Part shown: positions 29,452-39,213 of the stretch, one piece after another
Layout: each line of letters begins with the position of its first letter
Position numbering within the stretch: the first letter of the stretch is position 1
Assembly (NCBI GenBank): GCA_963754645.1
Contig: CAVWGP010000004.1
Span: forward strand, 62,001-126,000
Reading direction: 5' to 3'
From: CAVWGP01 sp963754645
GTDB lineage: Bacteria > Pseudomonadota > Alphaproteobacteria > Bin65
Length of the DNA stretch: 64,000 bases
Program-made: the position numbers and the translations under genes
The notes under the pieces: model-generated
The model's database searches: none
What the model was told of the DNA's origin: nothing
The model's input: the letters and a program-made list of their open reading frames with translations, nothing else

Positions 29452-31759
29452 ATGACCGATCGCCCATCGTCAACTGAGGCCGCAACCGCGCCGCTGAGCG
29501 CGCGCGCCAGTGCCGCATTCGCCGCACCCTATCTCAGCGCGCTCAACCCGGCCCAGCGCCAAGCGGTCGAAGCTTTGGATGGACCGGTGCTCGTGTTGGC
29601 GGGCGCCGGCACCGGCAAGACGCGTGTGCTGACGACGCGGCTCGCCCATCTGATCGCAACGCGGCGCGCGCAGCCGTGGCAAATTCTCGCGGTCACGTTC
29701 ACCAACAAGGCGGCGCGCGAAATGCAGGAGCGCATCGCCGCATTGGCCGGCCCGGCCGGCGAAGGCATGCAGATCGGCACGTTCCATGCCTTGGCGGCCC
29801 GCTTTCTCCGGCGCCACGCCGAAAAAGTCGGTCTCAAGCCGAATTTTTCCATTCTCGATACCGACGATCAAATTCGCTTGTTGAAGCAGATCTTATCCGC
29901 CGCCGATATCGACGATACGAAATGGCCGGCGCGTGCCCTATTGGCGATCATCGACCGTTGGAAAGACAAAGGCCTGCGGCCCGATCAGGCCCCCGAGGAC
30001 GCGAGCGGCTTCGCCGACGGCCGCGCGGGTGCGCTCTACGCCGCTTATCAGGAACGGTTGCGCGCGCTCAACGCCACCGATTTCGGCGATTTGCTGATGC
30101 ACAATCTGACTTTGTTCACGCAGCACCCGGATGTTCTGGCCGAGTATCATCGCAAGCTCAAATATCTGCTGGTCGACGAGTACCAGGACACGAACTTGGC
30201 GCAATATCTCTGGCTGCGGTTGCTTGCGCAGGCGCACAAGAACATTTGCTGCGTCGGCGACGACGATCAATCGATTTATGGCTGGCGCGGCGCCGAGATC
30301 GGCAACATCCTCAAATTCGAACGCGATTTTCCCGGCGCCTGCATCGTCCGGCTGGAGCAGAATTACCGGTCGAGCGCGCCGATCCTGGCGGGCGCTTCGC
30401 ACCTGATCGCGCACAATCGAGGCCGGCTCGGCAAGACCTTGTGGACCGCGGCCGACGGCGGCGAGAAGATCGGCGTGCGCGGCGTGTGGGATGGCGAGGC
30501 CGAAGCGCGGCTGGTCGCCGACGAAATCGAAATCCTGCATCGCGCCAAACAGCCGCTATCGCAAATCGCGATCCTGGTTCGCGCCGGGTTTCAAACGCGC
30601 GAATTCGAGGAGCGCTTTCTAGCGCTCGCGATCCCCTATCGCGTCGTCGGCGGGCCGCGGTTCTACGAGCGGCAGGAAATCCGCGACGCAGTGGCCTATT
30701 TCCGCCTCGTCCATCAACCCGACGACGATCTGGCGTTCGAGCGCATCGTCAACCGGCCAAAACGCGGCATCGGCGAGGTTGCCATGCAGCTGCTGCATCG
30801 AACGGGGCGCGAGCGCAACATGTCGCTCGCCGCCGCCGCGCAATCCTTGGCCGCCGGCACGGACTTGAAGCCTGCAGCGCGCAAATCGCTTGCCGGTTTC
30901 GTCGGCAATCTCGCGCGCTGGCGCAAACTGCAGGAGACGGTCGATCATATCGAGCTGGCCGAAACCGTGCTCGACGAATCGGGCTACATCGCGATGTGGA
31001 AGGCCGACAAATCCATCGAAGCGCCGGGCCGGATCGAAAATCTCAGGGAGCTCATCCGCGCCATGGACGAGTTCGACAACATGGGCGGCTTCCTCGAGCA
31101 TATCAGCCTGGTCATGGAAAACAACGAACAGGCCGGCGACGATCGCGTCAACCTGATGACGCTGCACAGCGCCAAGGGTCTGGAGTTCGACACGGTGTTC
31201 TTGCCAGGCTGGGAAGAGGGTGTGTTTCCGCATCAGCGCGCGCTTGACGAAAGCGGCGAGGCGGGGCTCGAAGAGGAGCGCCGCCTCGCCTATGTCGGGC
31301 TGACCCGGGCGCGCTCGCGGGTGCTCATCTGCTTCGCGGCCAATCGCCGGATCTACAATCAATGGCAGAGCGCGATTCCGTCGCGCTTCATCGACGAGCT
31401 GCCCGCCGGGCGAAATCGAGATCGTGGCCGACAGCGGGCTCTATGGCGGCGGCTGGTCGCGGCGGCCGGCGGCGGCCGAGGTTCAATTCGAACCGAAACT
31501 CGCCGTTGCCGAAGCGAGCAACGAAATGGCCTGGAGCGGCTGGCGCGATGCCGGCGCCGCGTCCGGCAGGATCGCCGCCGCGAAGCCGGCGCCGGGCATG
31601 AAGCGCGTGTCGCGCGATGATTTTTCCGCCGGCGATCGCGTGTTTCATGAGAAGTTCGGTTACGGCACGGTGCGCACCGTCGAGGGCGACAAGCTCGCCG
31701 TGAAGTTCGATCATTCGGACGAAAAGAAGCTGTTGGCCGGGTTCGTCGAAAAGGCGTAA
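29452..31759 (+). CDS. uvrD: UvrD/PcrA-type superfamily 1 DNA helicase (frameshift near the 3' end)
   Basis: About 768 residues after repair. Motif I GAGTGKT, Ia TFTNKAAREM, II VDEYQDTN, III GDDDQSIYGWRGA, IV RLEQNYRS, V VNLMTLHSAKGLEF, VI VGLTRARS. It unwinds DNA in mismatch and nucleotide excision repair. The frame breaks in the GGG at 31408-31410 after IDELPAG. Deleting one G continues into GEIEIVADSG and a C-terminal region with FHEKFGYGTVRTVEGDKLAVKFD, the Tudor-like tail that binds RNA polymerase in PcrA/UvrD, ending at 31759. The homopolymer position and conserved tail suggest a sequencing error. Confidence 0.92.
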
Positions 31760-31785
31760 CCGGCTTCGCGCGGAGGCAAGGCGCC

Positions 31786-32419
31786 GTGAAGCAAGCGACT
31801 TGGTATTTCGATTTCATTTCACCGTTCGCCTATTTGCAGCGCGCGATGCTCGGCCGTTTCGCCGGCAAGGCGGACATTCGCGCCGTCCCGGTGCTTTTTG
31901 CAGCACTGCTCGACCATTGGAAGACCGTCGGCCCGGCCGAACTGCCCGCCAAACGCGTCTTTACCTATCAGATTCTGCCACTGGTTCGCCGCCAAGCACG
32001 GAATCGCGTTCAGGATGCCGCCGAAACATCCGTTCCCGCCACTCAAAGCCTTGCGCTTGGCCATTGCGTGCGAGTGCCGGCCGCCGGCGATCGATGCGAT
32101 ATTCGCCGCGATCTGGGCGGAAGGCGGCGATCTCGACAACGCGTCCGATTGGGCCACGCTCGCCGCGAAGCTTGGCCGGCCGGTGGCCGACGCCGAACTG
32201 GCGAGCGCCGCCGTAAAGGCCAAACTGCGCGCCAACACCGAGGAGGCGATCGGCAACGGCGTGTGGGGCGTGCCGACGATCATGATCGACCGCGAGCTGT
32301 TTTGGGGCGCCGATGCCACCGACATGGCGCTCGATTATCTCGCCGATCCCGCCATCTTCGCGCGTGGCGACTATGCCCGCCTCGGCACCTTGCCGGTCGG
32401 CATCGAACGGCCGCGCTGA
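31786..32419 (+). CDS. 2-hydroxychromene-2-carboxylate isomerase-like DsbA-fold protein (frameshifted)
   Basis: About 210 residues after repair. The N-terminus WYFDFISPFAYL is typical of HCCA isomerases (kappa GST/DsbA fold with Ser in place of the Cys pair). The C-terminus has GVWGVPTIMID and FWGADATDMAL. The frame breaks near 31970 (FTYQI...; deleting one A gives FTYRFCHWFAAKHGI). Family members act on aromatic catabolites with glutathione; the substrate here is unknown. It is placed between uvrD and prmA, and the next start is 4 nt after its stop. Confidence 0.8.
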
Positions 32420-32423
32420 GCCG

Positions 32424-33341
32424 ATGTGGTCGGTCACGCTCTCGGTGCCGCGCGATGCGGCGCTCTTGTTTCAGCTCGCGTTGGAACCGCATTGCGATGC
32501 CGTGGCGGCGGATGAGACAGGGAGCGGGCAAGTCTGGCGCGTCGTCGGCTACTGCGCCGCCGAGCCGGAGCGGCCTGCGATCGAGATCGCCTTGTCCGTC
32601 GCGGCGGCGGCCGCGGGAATCGCTCTGCCGCACGCGGCGGTCGCGCCGGTGCCGGATGTCGATTGGGTTGCCGAAAGCCGCAAGGGATCGCCGCCGGTGC
32701 GCGTCGGCCGCTTTTGTGTATACCGCGGCCACGATGCGCCGCCGCCGCGCGACGGGCGCGTCGCGCTGCGCATCGACGCCAGCCTTGCTTTCGGCTCGGG
32801 CATCCACGCTTCGACGCAAGGTTGCCTGGTTGCGCTCGATCGCCTGGGCCGGCGCCGCAGGCCGCGCCGCGTTCTCGATATCGGCTGCGGCTCGGGCATA
32901 CTCGCCATGGCGGCGGCGCGGACTTGGCCGGCGCGCATCGTCGCGACCGACATCGATCCCGTCGCGGCGCGCTTCGCCGCTGTCAACGCGGCCGCCAACG
33001 GGTTGGCGTCGCGTATCGAGGTCGGCGCCGGGCCGGGGCTGCGCGGCGTGCCGTGCCGCGCGCGGCGGTTCGATCTCATCCTCGGCAACATCGTCGTTCA
33101 GCCGCTCGCCGCCATGGCGCCGGGACTCATGCGGCGGCTGGCGCGCGGCGGCTGCATCGTCCTGTCGGGCCTCACGCGCTCCGACGAGGCGGCGGCGCTC
33201 GCCGCCTATGGCGCGCAAGGCGGCGCGCTGATCGACCGCGTGCGTCTCGGCGATTGGACGACGCTCGTCCTTGCCCTCGGCGGGGCTTCACGAAAGATTG
33301 AGAAAGCGCCGACAAGATTGCGCCGCAGTGGCCGACGATAA
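32424..33341 (+). CDS. prmA: ribosomal protein L11 methyltransferase
   Basis: 305 residues. An N-terminal substrate-recognition domain (about 1-95) is followed by a class I SAM methyltransferase: LDIGCGSGILAMAAA for SAM binding, VATDIDPVAA, and the NIV motif in DLILGNIVVQPL. The segment LAFGSGIHASTQGCL replaces the more common FGTGxHxTT. PrmA trimethylates L11; loss is tolerated in E. coli. The ATG at 32424 is adjacent to the stop of the upstream isomerase gene, so they are cotranscribed. Confidence 0.88.
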   Translation: MWSVTLSVPRDAALLFQLALEPHCDAVAADETGSGQVWRVVGYCAAEPERPAIEIALSVAAAAAGIALPHAAVAPVPDVDWVAESRKGSPPVRVGRFCVYRGHDAPPPRDGRVALRIDASLAFGSGIHASTQGCLVALDRLGRRRRPRRVLDIGCGSGILAMAAARTWPARIVATDIDPVAARFAAVNAAANGLASRIEVGAGPGLRGVPCRARRFDLILGNIVVQPLAAMAPGLMRRLARGGCIVLSGLTRSDEAAALAAYGAQGGALIDRVRLGDWTTLVLALGGASRKIEKAPTRLRRSGRR

Positions 33342-33368
33342 GGCGGCCTGCAAACAGTGGAGTATTCC

Positions 33369-34007
33369 ATGAAGCGGTTGACCCGTCGGTTCATCATAGC
33401 ATCGGCACCGGCCGTCTGGCTGCTGCCGGCCGCCGGGGCGAATGCCGAGCAGCGGCTGGTCGCGACGCCGCGTCAGACCGAGGGCCCATTTTACCCCAAG
33501 CAGTTTCCGCTCGATACCGACGCCGATCTGGTGCAGGTCGCGGGCGGCGCGCAGCGCGCCAAGGGCACGGTGACCTATCTCGCGGGCACACTGCGCAGCG
33601 ACGACAACCGCGCCATTCCCGGCGCCACGATCGAGATTTGGCAGTGCGACGCGAACGGCGTCTATCATCATGTGGGCGAGCACAGCCGGGGCGCGGATCC
33701 GAATTTCCAAGGCTTCGGCAAAACGTTGACGGATGCGAAAGGCGCCTTCCGTTTTCGCACCATCAAGCCGGTGCCCTATCCCGGCCGGACGCCGCACATC
33801 CACGTCATCGTGGCGGCATCGGGCATGCCGCGTCTGACGACCCAGCTCTATATCGCCGGCGAGCCGCGGAACGAACGCGATGGGTTGCTGAATGCCGTTC
33901 GCGATTCCGCGGAGCGCCAAAGCCTGATCATGGACTTGAAGCCGGCGCCGGAACTCGAGCCCAATGCCCTGCTGGGCCGACCGCAACTCGTGCTGCGCGG
34001 CAGCTGA
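33369..34007 (+). CDS. exported intradiol ring-cleavage dioxygenase-like protein
   Basis: 212 residues. The signal peptide has a twin-arginine-like TRRFIIASAP and a predicted cleavage near ANAEQ. The mature protein begins with the family motif TEGPFYP, and carries the iron ligands Tyr and His of protocatechuate 3,4-dioxygenases in GVYHHVG (Tyr) and PYPGRTPHIHV (Tyr, His, His). Such enzymes cleave catecholic rings with non-haem Fe(III). Periplasmic versions exist and their substrates are mostly unknown. The ATG at 33369 follows GGAG with a 6-nt gap. Confidence 0.85.
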   Translation: MKRLTRRFIIASAPAVWLLPAAGANAEQRLVATPRQTEGPFYPKQFPLDTDADLVQVAGGAQRAKGTVTYLAGTLRSDDNRAIPGATIEIWQCDANGVYHHVGEHSRGADPNFQGFGKTLTDAKGAFRFRTIKPVPYPGRTPHIHVIVAASGMPRLTTQLYIAGEPRNERDGLLNAVRDSAERQSLIMDLKPAPELEPNALLGRPQLVLRGS

Positions 34008-34056
34008 TTCGGATTTCGCACAATCTGTTAGGTTGCAGCGTCCGAGCCACGCTGCG

Positions 34057-34276
34057 CCGAAGGTGATCATCGTACCCGAAGATGATCATGTCCCGCCCGA
34101 AGGTGATCATCCACTCAAATGATCATCTTCGAGAATCATTGGGTTATTTTCCGCGGCGCTTTTCCCATAAACGGCACTGCGGCGCGGTTAAGCCATTGAT
34201 CTGGCCGAAGATGATCAAATCGGCGGATTTTCCCAACTCCCAAAATTGATCATCTTCAGGAATCATTGGGTTTTTT
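34057..34276. repeat. cluster of palindromic repeats with core GATGATCATC
   Basis: Six related units lie in 220 nt. Four read CCGAAG(A/G)TGATCA on the plus strand (34057, 34076, 34097, 34205). Two are inverted (about 34119 and 34246) and each runs on into the same tail AATCATTGGGTT (34134-34145 and 34261-34272). The first three are spaced 19 and 21 nt. No gene is evident in the 310-nt gap 34008-34317, which this cluster mostly fills. It looks like an interspersed palindromic element rather than a CRISPR, because spacer and repeat lengths vary. Confidence 0.75.
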
Positions 34277-34317
34277 AGGCGGGGACCTGCCTTCGTGGAT
34301 TGGGATACCGGCCGCAG

Positions 34318-34641
34318 TTACGCGGCCTTGTGGGCCGGGTCGTTTGTGTTCGCTGGCTTCGGCACGACCGGGTCGCGGCCATGCTGGAAGGAATAGGCGA
34401 TGTTGCCCCGGGCCAGGCCGAGATCACGCAGCATGTGGTCGTCCATCGACATGAGTTCGTCGAACTGGCGCCGTTGCGTCGCGCGATGCTGGATCGGCTC
34501 GAGGATGTGGCGCAACAGCCACCCTTGCGCCGCCTTCATCACGGCCTCGAATCCTTGCCCGATCGCCTGCGCCCGCAGTTCGCGGGCTTGCCGATGCATT
34601 TCAAACGCGTCAAGCTTGGGGTTGTTCTCGGTGGCGGTCAT
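34318..34641 (-). CDS. DUF1127 domain protein
   Basis: 107 residues. The C-terminal half is the DUF1127 motif (FDELMSMDDHMLRDLGLARGNI), found in small alphaproteobacterial proteins linked in some species to RNA turnover and phosphate or nitrogen responses. The N-terminal half is a hydrophilic helix rich in Gln and Arg (MHRQARELRAQAIGQG). The start at 34641 is preceded on the minus strand by a purine-rich AAAAGAGG. It is flanked by the repeat cluster downstream and tandem repeats upstream. Confidence 0.85.
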   Translation of the reverse strand: MTATENNPKLDAFEMHRQARELRAQAIGQGFEAVMKAAQGWLLRHILEPIQHRATQRRQFDELMSMDDHMLRDLGLARGNIAYSFQHGRDPVVPKPANTNDPAHKAA

Positions 34642-34651
34642 GTCGTACCTC

Positions 34652-34688
34652 TTTTCCTATGTGAGCCGGTTTTCCTAAGTGAGCCGGT
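34652..34688. repeat. two tandem copies of a 19-nt repeat
   Basis: TTTTCCTATGTGAGCCGGT is followed immediately by the near-identical TTTCCTAAGTGAGCCGGT, just upstream of the DUF1127 start codon. On the minus strand the AAAAGAGG at its edge serves as ribosome site, so the repeats lie in the 5' leader of that gene and could be an operator. The rest of the 34642-34838 gap shows no gene. Confidence 0.55.
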
Positions 34689-34838
34689 CTTGCGGCCCTT
34701 TCTGGACTGGAAATAGGAACCAAGGTACGAAAGAAAATTACTCGATGCTGCATCGCAGCAATGCGATATTTGCATGGCACGATGCTTGGCGTGGCCATAA
34801 TCGGCAATAGTTAAGCGTTTATTGCATAACGAGGCAAT

Positions 34839-36659
34839 ATGAGCGAGAACGGTTCTAAACTACAGCGGGTCTCGTCCGGTGCCTCGGCGGCGGCCAAAGT
34901 GGCGGCTCTGAGGGCGGCCATGGCGGGCTCCGGGATGGATGGCTTCATCGTGCCGCGCGCCGACGAACATCAGGGCGAGTACGTGCCCAAATCCGCCGAG
35001 CGTCTGAAATTTCTGACCGGATTTACGGGCTCGGCCGGACTTGCGGTTGTGCTGGCGAAACGCGCGGCGATTTTCGTCGATGGCCGTTACACCTTGCAGG
35101 TCGGCGCGCAGGTCGATGCGGCGCAGTTCGAGATTTGCCATCTCGCCAAGACGCAGCCGCACGATTGGCTGGCCGCGGCGGCGGAAGCCGGCCAGCGCAT
35201 CGCCTACGATCCGTGGCTGCACACGCCCGATGGATTGCGACGCCTTGCCGAAGCGGCGCGCCGCGCCGGGGCCACGCTGGTTGCGGCGCCGTCGAACCTT
35301 GTCGATGCGATCTGGGCCGACCGTCCATCGGCGCCGCTGGCGCCGATCGAGCCGCATGGCGCGGCGTTCGCCGGAAAATCCTCGGCGGAGAAGCGCGGCG
35401 AACTTGCCGCGGCCCTGGCCAAGGCCGGCATCGCCGCGGCGATCCTGACCTTGCCCGATTCGATCGCCTGGCTGCTGAATGTCCGTGGCGGCGATGTCGC
35501 TCATTCGCCGCTCCCGCTGTCCTTTGCGATGCTGCGCGCCGATGGCTCGGTCGATTGGTTTGTTGATCGGCGCAAGTTGGGCGCTGAAATGGCGGCGCAT
35601 CTTGGCGGCGCCGTGCGTGTCCGCGCGCCCGGCGATCTCGCGGGTGCGCTCGCGGAGCTGCGCGGCGCCAAAGTCCAGATCGATCCCGCGACGGCGGCCG
35701 CGTGGCTGTTCGATCATCTCACGACGGCCGGGGCCGCGATCGTGCACGAGGCCGATCCGTGCCTGATGCCGAAAGCCTGCAAGAACCCGGTCGAACTGAG
35801 CGGCATTCGCTCGGCGCATCTGCGCGACGGCGCGGCGCTCTCGCGTTTTCTCGGCTGGATCGCGCGCGAGGCGCCCAAGGGCGGGATCACCGAAATCGCG
35901 GCCTCCGATCGCCTGGAAGCGATCCGGCGCGAAAGCAATCTCCTGCGCGATCTCAGCTTCGGCACGATATCGGGCGCGGGGGCGAACGGCGCCATCGTGC
36001 ATTACCGCGCGACGCCCGAGAGCAACCGGACTTTGACCAACGGCGAGCTCTATCTCGTCGATTCCGGCGGCCAGTATCCCGACGGCACAACCGACGTGAC
36101 GCGCACGGTCGCCATCGGCGCGCCGACCCCGGCGATGAAGAAACACTTCACTTTGGTGCTGAAGGGCCATATCGCGCTGGCGCTCGCGCGCTTTCCCGCC
36201 GGCACCTCAGGCTCGCAGCTCGACGCGCTGGCGCGCGTTGCGCTATGGCGCGAAGGCCTCGACTACGATCACGGCACGGGCCACGGCGTCGGCCACTACT
36301 TATGCGTGCATGAAGGTCCGCACCGGATCGCGAAAGTGCCGAACACCGTAGCGCTGCGGCCCGGCATGATCGTGTCCAACGAACCCGGCTACTACAAGAC
36401 CGGCGGCTACGGCATTCGCATCGAAAATCTCGTGGCCGTCGCCAAGCTTGGCGACGGCGAAAGCGGCGAGCAATTGGGCTTTGAAACGCTGACCTTGGCG
36501 CCGATCGACCGCAATCTCGTCGACACCGCGCTGTTGACGGCCGAAGAAACCGCGTGGCTCGATGCCTATCACGCGCGGGTGCGCGCCGCGATCGCGCCGC
36601 AGGTGGATGCGGATACGCGAGTCTGGCTCGAAGCAGCGACGGCGCCTCTGGCGATGTAG
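34839..36659 (+). CDS. aminopeptidase P family (M24B) metallopeptidase
   Basis: 606 residues, the long form with two creatinase-like N-terminal domains and a C-terminal pita-bread domain. Metal ligands are visible: Asp in YLVDSGGQYPDGTTDVTRT (two Asp), His in GTGHGVGHYLCVHEGP, and Glu in NEPGYYKTGGYGIRIEN. It removes N-terminal residues before proline, in the cytosol. The start ATG at 34839 follows ACGAGG. It appears monocistronic, ending 20 nt before the convergent minus-strand gene. Confidence 0.93.
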   Translation: MSENGSKLQRVSSGASAAAKVAALRAAMAGSGMDGFIVPRADEHQGEYVPKSAERLKFLTGFTGSAGLAVVLAKRAAIFVDGRYTLQVGAQVDAAQFEICHLAKTQPHDWLAAAAEAGQRIAYDPWLHTPDGLRRLAEAARRAGATLVAAPSNLVDAIWADRPSAPLAPIEPHGAAFAGKSSAEKRGELAAALAKAGIAAAILTLPDSIAWLLNVRGGDVAHSPLPLSFAMLRADGSVDWFVDRRKLGAEMAAHLGGAVRVRAPGDLAGALAELRGAKVQIDPATAAAWLFDHLTTAGAAIVHEADPCLMPKACKNPVELSGIRSAHLRDGAALSRFLGWIAREAPKGGITEIAASDRLEAIRRESNLLRDLSFGTISGAGANGAIVHYRATPESNRTLTNGELYLVDSGGQYPDGTTDVTRTVAIGAPTPAMKKHFTLVLKGHIALALARFPAGTSGSQLDALARVALWREGLDYDHGTGHGVGHYLCVHEGPHRIAKVPNTVALRPGMIVSNEPGYYKTGGYGIRIENLVAVAKLGDGESGEQLGFETLTLAPIDRNLVDTALLTAEETAWLDAYHARVRAAIAPQVDADTRVWLEAATAPLAM

Positions 36660-36679
36660 TCGCGTCCGTCTCGGGCGAC

Positions 36680-37111
36680 TTATCCGGGCCGGCATTGGCC
36701 GTGAAACACCACCACGCGGCCGCGCACCAGGTCGGCGCCGTTCATGGCACCGTTTGCATCCACGCTCAGCACGAGCGCGAAACCGAGCGCGTGCACGGCC
36801 ATGCGCGTGTTGTTGGGATCGAGGCCGATCTGGCCGATGCGCTGCTCGTTGATGCAACCGCGCTCGTTAAGCCCGCACAGCGACCGCTTGGTGAGATCGA
36901 GGCGGAAGGCCGGCGCCTTCGGTCCGGCGACGCAGCCCTCGCTGCGGCAAGTCTGCGCCTGCCGAATATCGCAGATCAGGATTTTATTCTTCACCCAAAC
37001 CGCCTCCGGCGCGGCGGGCTTGGTGTCGTCTTGCGCCGCGGCTGCGCCGGAGATCGTCAGCCCCGCGACAAGCAGGGCGGCTTTCAAGTGCCGGCAATGA
37101 GTTTCAACCAT
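36680..37111 (-). CDS. exported cysteine-containing hypothetical protein
   Basis: 143 residues with a signal peptide (cleavage near AAAAQD). The mature part has six cysteines (ICDIRQAQTC, EGCVAG, SLCGLNERGC, HGQC), suggesting disulfides in the periplasm. Its start lies 28 nt inside the 3' end of ligA on the same strand, so it is the last gene of that transcript. No named family recognised. Confidence 0.68.
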   Translation of the reverse strand: MVETHCRHLKAALLVAGLTISGAAAAQDDTKPAAPEAVWVKNKILICDIRQAQTCRSEGCVAGPKAPAFRLDLTKRSLCGLNERGCINEQRIGQIGLDPNNTRMAVHALGFALVLSVDANGAMNGADLVRGRVVVFHGQCRPG

Positions 37112-39213
37112 TCGTCCTCGCTGAGCATGCGTATGCCGAGTTCCTCGGCCTTTTTGGCTTTCGAGCCGGCATCGGCGCCGACCACGACGATATCGGTCTT
37201 CTTGGACACGGCGCTGCCGACCGTGGCGCCGAGCGCCTCGGCCCGCGCCTTGGCCTCGTTGCGGCCCATGACGACAAGCGTTCCGGTGAAGACGATGGTC
37301 TTGCCCGACAGCGGCGAGGTGCCCGCCGGCGCGGCGAAGGCTTCGATGCGGAGTTCGCTTGCGAGATCGTCGAGCACGTCGAGATTGGATTTCTCGCTGA
37401 AAAATTCCACGAGGTCGTCGGCAGCGGCGAAACCGATCTGCTCGATGCCGCGCAGCTCGGCATAGGCCGGGCCGACGGTCTCGGCCTTTTTCATTTCGTC
37501 GGGCTGTTTGCGGCGCTCTTTTGCGGCCGGAATCATGGCATCGCGCCAGGCATCGAGCGTGCGGTAATGCTTCGCCAGCAGGCGCGCCGTGGCCTGGCCG
37601 ATTTGGCGAATGCCCAGCGCGAAAATAAACTTGTCAAGCGCGACCGTGCGCCGCGCTTCGATGGCATCGAGCATCTTGCCGACCGATTGCTCGCCCCAGC
37701 CTTCGCGTTCGAGCAGGGCGGATTTATGCCTATGCAGCCGGAAGATATCGGCCGGCGTGGCCAGGAGCTTGTCCTGCCAAAAGCTTTCGATATGGGTCTG
37801 GCCCAGACCTTCGATATCGAGCGCATCGCGCGAGACAAAATGTTTCAGGCGCTCGACTTGCTGGAAGGGGCAGGCGAGGCCGCCGCCGCAGCGCCGCACG
37901 GCCACGCCGGGATCGCGGTGTGCTGCGGTCTTGAGCGGGCACGGGCAACGGTCGGGAAAGACGTAGGGCTTCGAGTGCCTGGGACGCTTGGCTGCGATGA
38001 CGGATACGACCTGGGGAATCACGTCGCCGGCGCGCTGGATCACCACCGTGTCGCCCTCGCGGATGTCCTTGCGCGCGATTTCGTCCTCGTTGTGCAAGGT
38101 CGCGCGCGAGACCACGACGCCGCCGACGGTGATGGGTTCGAGATTGGCCACCGGCGTCAGCGCGCCGGTGCGGCCGACTTGTATCGTGATTTTGTTCAAG
38201 ATCGTCTGCGCTTGCTCGGCCGGGAATTTATGCGCAACGGCCCAGCGCGGCGCGCGGCTCACCATGCCCAGCCGCGTTTGCCAATCGAGCCGGTTGACTT
38301 TGTAGACGACGCCGTCGATGTCGTAGTCGAGTTTCGCCCGTTTCGCGCCGATCGCGTCGTAGAATTCGAGCGCGCCGTCGAGCGATGCGCAGAGTTTGGC
38401 GAGCGGATTGACGTTGAAGCCCCAGCGCCGCAGTCGCGCGAGAAAGTCCCAATAGGTCTCGCCGGGTTCCTCGCTGATCTCGCCCCAGGAATAGGCAAAA
38501 AAATGCAGCCTGCGCCCGGCGGTGATCGCGGCATCGATCTGGCGCAGCGAGCCGGACGCCGAATTGCGCGGATTGGCGTAGAGCGCGAGGCCGTCTTTTT
38601 CCCGTTGCTTGTTGAGCGCGGCGAATTCCGAGCGCGGCATATAGACCTCGCCGCGCACTTCGACCACGGCCGGCACGAGGCGGCCGACAAGCGCCTTGGG
38701 CACGTCGCGCACGGTCTTGAGATTCGCGGTCACGTCCTCGCCGGTGGTGCCGTCGCCGCGGGTGGCACCGAGCACGAGCTTGCCGCCCTCATAGCGAAGG
38801 CTCGCCGAAAGTCCGTCGATCTTAGGTTCGGCGACGAGTTCGATAGCGTCGCCCTCCGTGAGGCTGAGAAAGCGGCGGATGCGCGCGGTAAAGTCCTCGA
38901 CATCTTCGCGCGTGAACGCGTTGTTGAGGGACAGCATCGGGACGGCGTGACGCACTTCCGCGAAGCCCAACTCGGGCCGCGCGCCGACGCGCCGGCTCGG
39001 GCTGTCGGCGCGGACCAAATCGGGGAAGCGCTCCTCGATCGCGGCATTGCGCCGGCGCAGCGCGTCGTAGTCGGCGTCGGATAGTTCCGGCGCCGATTTC
39101 TGGTAGTACAGCCCGTCGTGGCGCGCGATGTCGCGGGCCAGGATTTCAAGTTCGGCGGCGGCTTGCTTGGGCGTGAGCATGTCGACCGCGATTTCGCGCG
39201 GTGCCGGCTTCAT
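37084..39213 (-). CDS. ligA: NAD-dependent DNA ligase LigA
   Basis: 709 residues. An N-terminal Ia domain, adenylation domain with the AMP-lysine in EPKIDGLS, OB domain, a zinc finger with CPCPL and CGG(G)-LACPFQ, helix-hairpin-helix motifs, and a C-terminal BRCT domain (LSGKTIVFTGTL). It seals nicks in replication and repair. The ATG at 39213 overlaps the recN stop in ATGA. The zinc-finger region is a little longer than in E. coli LigA. It is the distal essential gene of the bamD-recN-ligA segment. Confidence 0.96.
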   Translation of the reverse strand: MKPAPREIAVDMLTPKQAAAELEILARDIARHDGLYYQKSAPELSDADYDALRRRNAAIEERFPDLVRADSPSRRVGARPELGFAEVRHAVPMLSLNNAFTREDVEDFTARIRRFLSLTEGDAIELVAEPKIDGLSASLRYEGGKLVLGATRGDGTTGEDVTANLKTVRDVPKALVGRLVPAVVEVRGEVYMPRSEFAALNKQREKDGLALYANPRNSASGSLRQIDAAITAGRRLHFFAYSWGEISEEPGETYWDFLARLRRWGFNVNPLAKLCASLDGALEFYDAIGAKRAKLDYDIDGVVYKVNRLDWQTRLGMVSRAPRWAVAHKFPAEQAQTILNKITIQVGRTGALTPVANLEPITVGGVVVSRATLHNEDEIARKDIREGDTVVIQRAGDVIPQVVSVIAAKRPRHSKPYVFPDRCPCPLKTAAHRDPGVAVRRCGGGLACPFQQVERLKHFVSRDALDIEGLGQTHIESFWQDKLLATPADIFRLHRHKSALLEREGWGEQSVGKMLDAIEARRTVALDKFIFALGIRQIGQATARLLAKHYRTLDAWRDAMIPAAKERRKQPDEMKKAETVGPAYAELRGIEQIGFAAADDLVEFFSEKSNLDVLDDLASELRIEAFAAPAGTSPLSGKTIVFTGTLVVMGRNEAKARAEALGATVGSAVSKKTDIVVVGADAGSKAKKAEELGIRMLSEDEWLKLIAGT

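Noticed and set aside
34057..34276. CRISPR array
   Set aside because: Repeat units are short, occur in both orientations and have unequal spacing; no cas gene is present.
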